Assembly (NCBI GenBank): GCA_034509495.1
Contig: CM067524.1
Location: 14,829,730 to 14,893,729 of the forward strand
Length of the DNA: 64,000 bases
Direction: 5' to 3'
Origin: Acestrorhynchus altus
Lineage: Eukaryota > Chordata > Actinopteri > Characiformes > Acestrorhynchidae
Below the pieces are notes generated by a model. That model ran no database searches. It saw nothing but the letters and a program-made list of their open reading frames with translations, and was not told the origin of the DNA. Positions 62,301-64,000 of the stretch are shown here, in pieces (position 1 is the first letter of the stretch; every line of letters begins with the position of its first letter). The translations under genes were made by a program, and so were the position numbers.

Positions 62301-63248
62301 CACACTGACTTGCACATCGACTCGTGTTTGAGCGTTATGAGAATTTCCACTCATACATGGACCAGTGAACCAGTCTTCCCCTTTATAATGTCTCCGCTGA
62401 GGCAACATGCATTACATATCGATGTGCACATGCGTATCTTTTCAGGGACAGATTGATTCACATTAAAGGCAAACAACGGGTGAATTACAGCTGTTTGTGT
62501 TTATAACGTAAATCAAGTCTTACAGTGTTCTAAACCACTTTGATTTGTCTTTGCGAAAACAAAGGTCTGAGTGTGTTGTGAGACGTACGTACAAAGAACG
62601 GGTCAGTCACAGTCTAAGTACCAGTGTTAGCAGTCTTAGCTTAGTATTTGCCGTTTCACTGGCGTTTTACTGGCCTAAGCTGACCGACTGCATTTGGTCT
62701 AAATGATTAATCATTGATCATTAATCATTGTAGGTGATATTTTAGGCAGTTTGCAAACTGGTGGATCTGAGTTTTCATTAACTGTCCCAGTGAAAAACCC
62801 ACAAAGCAGACCTCAGACACAGGGCACGTCTTGGTTGATGAATTTTGTTTATAATGGAAGAGTGCAAATGTGAATTTTGGCTGAACTATCGCTTTAAAAA
62901 TGTGGGGGTTTAGGTCAGTAGCACAGTAGTATGTGCAGAATGTGGAAAGGCTGGCCTGAGGGATTAAAGGATGCACTGCTGCTGGTTCTCACAGAAAACC
63001 TGGCCCCCTGCCAGACAGAAATGAGCACTAAACACAGGTAAACGCATGTTCAGGTGAGACTTTAAACACAGTGTTGCACCGAATGCATGAAGCCTTCAGA
63101 AGCTGCTGCCTCATGAACATACCTGCACTATGGCCACAAACCCGTCGGAAAACGTGCCTCTGAGAATTGCATTCCGGGTCGTTCCAACCAGCAATTCCTC
63201 ACCATCTACATCTGCAATGGTACGGACCGCTCCGAACTTCTCTGAAAT
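53307..63248 (-). CDS. eml3: Echinoderm microtubule-associated protein-like 3, C-terminal part (5' end outside window)
   Basis: Nine exons are present: 63248-63123, 61200-61069, 60974-60907, 59736-59648, 58509-58412, 56644-56557, 56399-56301, 55785-55655 and 53540-53307. They join in frame to 354 codons plus stop. The protein is the C-terminal WD-repeat half of an EML protein: [89 protein letters not shown], then [11 protein letters not shown] and [13 protein letters not shown] 37-residue hydrophilic tail follows QWRV. The N-terminal coiled coil and HELP motif must lie upstream of 64000. EML proteins bind microtubules and stabilise or organise the spindle. EML3 is chosen over EML1, 2 and 4 mainly because it lies next to MTA2 as in human 11q12.3; the sequence alone supports the EML family. 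The last intron carries a decayed Tc1 element. Confidence 0.9.
53603..54722 (-). mobile_element. Decayed Tc1-like element in the last EML3 intron
   Basis: The right end, read inward on the minus strand, is TACAGTGCATCTGGAAAGTA followed by TTCGCAGAGCTTCAC, a standard Tc1 terminus. The left end starts TACAGTGCAGTATGG. Between them lies a broken transposase in the same orientation as EML3. Confidence 0.85.
53791..54363 (-). pseudogene. Broken Tc1 transposase
   Basis: A 190-codon frame retains Tc1 helix-turn-helix and linker features ([37 protein letters not shown]) and fragments of the catalytic region ([27 protein letters not shown]). The stretch between TMRNK and IELSALNA lacks the WSDET block, so the first catalytic aspartate is deleted. 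The frame then ends early, and further family-like sequence continues in other frames to about 53640. It cannot encode an active enzyme. Confidence 0.85.
55249..55624 (-). mobile_element. Tc1/mariner-like element (family A, copy 2), ends missing
   Basis: It is nearly identical to the interior of 8141-8662, from TTTTTGGATACAATCCGGG to TTTAGCCATGAAACCTCCC, but lacks both terminal repeats. It stops 30 bases from the donor of EML3 exon 55785-55655. Confidence 0.85.
55948..56117. mobile_element. Palindromic MITE (family B, copy 2) in EML3
   Basis: The ends are perfect 20-base inverses, ACCGTATTTTCCGGACTATA and TATAGTCCGGAAAATACGGT. The interior motifs GCGGCTTATAATGAGGTGCA and AAGCCGC allow an almost complete hairpin. 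It is the same family as 16917-17103 but closer to a consensus, as its ends pair without mismatch. It lies in the intron between exons 56399-56301 and 55785-55655. Confidence 0.9.
56486..56540. repeat. (CT)n(CA)n microsatellite
   Basis: A CT run followed by CA runs ends about 15 bases beyond the donor of EML3 exon 56644-56557. Confidence 0.85.
57662..58078 (-). mobile_element. tRNA-derived SINE fragment in EML3
   Basis: On the minus strand the head carries GGTTCGAATCC (58046-58056), an exact RNA polymerase III B box, preceded by GGGTCGCT. The body contains CCCCCTAGTGTCGAGAGCAG and ends in an A-rich tail (plus-strand T-rich at 57662-57715). The A box is not visible, so the head is probably truncated or altered. 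A diverged relative lies at 38200-38500. Confidence 0.65.
58713..58982. mobile_element. Non-autonomous DNA transposon (family C) with terminal repeats
   Basis: The left end is CACTATATGGCCAAATATTT and the inverse of the right end is CACTATAAGGACAAATATAT. It is about 270 bp with no coding capacity. The internal CATGGTCTAGAGGGGTGTAAA is shared with 38950-39338 and 59895-60197. Confidence 0.75.
59895..60197. mobile_element. Non-autonomous DNA transposon (family C), second copy
   Basis: It contains GGACACACCTTTTAATGAACG at the left, GGGCTAGAGGGGTATAAAGGC inside and CAGGTGTCCCAATACTTTTG then ACTATACAGTG at the right. It lies in the intron between EML3 exons 60974-60907 and 59736-59648. Confidence 0.65.
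60224..60477. mobile_element. Foldback element with arms of about 95 bp
   Basis: The left arm has AACATGTTTTATATTCTAG, then TTCAAAATAGCC, CTCTGATTAC and TTGGAATTCTCTCAGTGAGC. The right arm is the inverse: GCTCATTGAGAGAATTCCAA, GTAATCAGAGGCTATTTTGAA, CTAGAATATAAAACATGTT. A spacer of about 60 bp separates them. There is no coding capacity; it is probably a Tc1-derived foldback MITE. Confidence 0.8.
61450..62105 (-). mobile_element. Non-LTR retrotransposon 3' fragment in EML3
   Basis: On the minus strand, 62080-61790 reads as the end of a LINE polymerase with interruptions: [17 protein letters not shown] near 62070, then [20 protein letters not shown] and [12 protein letters not shown] at about 61910-61800. 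The rest down to 61450 is untranslated tail rich in GTGCAA-type motifs. It is a 5'-truncated copy in the intron between exons 63248-63123 and 61200-61069. Confidence 0.75.
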
Positions 63249-63299
63249 CTATGGAGATAAAGGGGGCAGCTGTTAGCCTCTAAAGTCTCTCCCTCCATC

Positions 63300-64000
63300 C
63301 CTTTCCCTTTTTCAACAGCCCTTCCTGGACTTTCTCTCTCTCTTCCTCCTCGCTCTTTCTGTCTCTATCTCTTTCTCACTCTGTCTCTCTCTGCTTATTG
63401 TCTTTTTATCCCTCTCCCTTTTACTTTTCTGTCTCCTTTCCCTCTCACTGATCATGTCTTTCCCTCCCTCTCCTTTTCTTTTTCTCTCCACCCCTACTTC
63501 TTGCCTCACTCTTTCTCTCCCTCTCCATCCTTCTTCTCTGTATTCTCTCCTTTCCCTCCATCTCTCTGTCCTTTCTCCCTGCACAAATTTCTTGTCTGGT
63601 CTCTTCTTCGCTCATCCTGTCTTTCCCTTCCACTTGATCTTTGTGTCCCTTGCCCTCTCATTGTCCCTCTCTCCCTCACTCTCTACCTCTTTTCCTCTTT
63701 CTCTCCTTCTCTCTCTCTCATTCTTCTGTCTGTGTCTCTATCTTCCTCTCCCCTTTTCTTCTGTCTCTCCATTTTCTTCTCACACTCTTTCATCCGTCTG
63801 TCTGTCTCACTCTCCCTCCCTCCCTTTGTCTTTATCTCTCCCTCCCCACTTTCTTCTGTCTCTTTCATATCTTTCTCTCTTCCTCCCTGCGCAATTTTTT
63901 GTCTGGTCTCTTCTTCACTCATCCTTTGTTTCCCTTCCACTTTCTCTTTGTGTCCCTTGCCCTCTCCCTGTCCCTCTCTTTCTCACTCTCCGTCTGCCAG
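63300..64000. repeat. Polypyrimidine tract with an internal duplication, EML3 intron
   Basis: Seven hundred bases consist almost wholly of C and T on the plus strand and continue to the window edge. Within it, a block starting at about 63575 (CTCCCTGCACAAATTTCTTG, then TCTGGTCTCTTCTTC) recurs at about 63883 with a few changes, a spacing of about 308 bp. Open frames on the minus strand are Arg/Glu strings caused by GA repeats and are not genes. Confidence 0.9.

Noticed and set aside
63312..63940. Minus-strand open frames of Arg/Glu/Lys repeats
   Set aside because: They are produced by GA-repeat composition in an EML3 intron.
1..64000. CRISPR arrays, phage, operons or other prokaryotic systems
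   Set aside because: Tandem repeats here are eukaryotic satellites without unique spacers, and all recognised genes are split vertebrate genes.

Overview
This is nuclear DNA from a bony fish, most likely a teleost. The evidence is vertebrate split genes with GT-AG introns, a four-finger CCCH gene of the fish-specific cth1 type, many fish-type Tc1/mariner and hAT-like elements, a tRNA-derived SINE fragment and L2-like LINE remnants. The repeat mix suggests an otophysan such as a characin or catfish, but that is only an impression. One assembly gap (374 N) lies in a TA microsatellite. No bacterial, viral or CRISPR features were seen.

Five protein genes were found, all on the minus strand, so the window reads in gene order from high to low coordinates. 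(1) EML3, C-terminal 354 codons in nine exons (63248 to 53307); its 5' part lies beyond position 64000. (2) MTA2, complete, 18 coding exons, 666 aa (51424 to 26946). (3) cth1, two exons, 320 aa (23030 to 21721). (4) TAF6L, complete, 11 exons, 641 aa (20559 to 12799). (5) A TWIK-type two-pore potassium channel, best matched to KCNK7, three coding exons, 361 aa (11047 to 3637). Intron phases join in frame at every junction. EML3, MTA2 and TAF6L also lie close together on human 11q12.3, with KCNK7 further along 11q, so the block looks like conserved synteny with cth1 as a fish addition.

Two of the genes act in chromatin: TAF6L is a histone-fold subunit of SAGA-type acetyltransferase complexes, and MTA2 is a NuRD deacetylase subunit. 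cth1 is a predicted AU-rich mRNA binder, EML3 a microtubule-associated WD protein and KCNK7 a membrane channel-like protein. Nothing suggests a shared pathway; the link is positional.

The rest is intron and intergenic DNA rich in mobile elements. The best is a Tc1 element downstream of KCNK7 exon 2 with an uninterrupted 340-residue transposase that keeps the D-D-E triad. Others are a decayed Tc1 in the last EML3 intron, two copies of a second Tc1/mariner-like family, several palindromic MITEs, SINE and LINE fragments, and large satellites: a 1.1 kb C-rich array in TAF6L intron 1, a 19-bp array upstream of MTA2, and a polypyrimidine tract in EML3.

I found no convincing new biological system. 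The observations most worth following are an intact second pore filter in the fish KCNK7-like channel, the intact Tc1 transposase, the large array in TAF6L intron 1, and a homeodomain-motif-rich segment in MTA2 intron 1.
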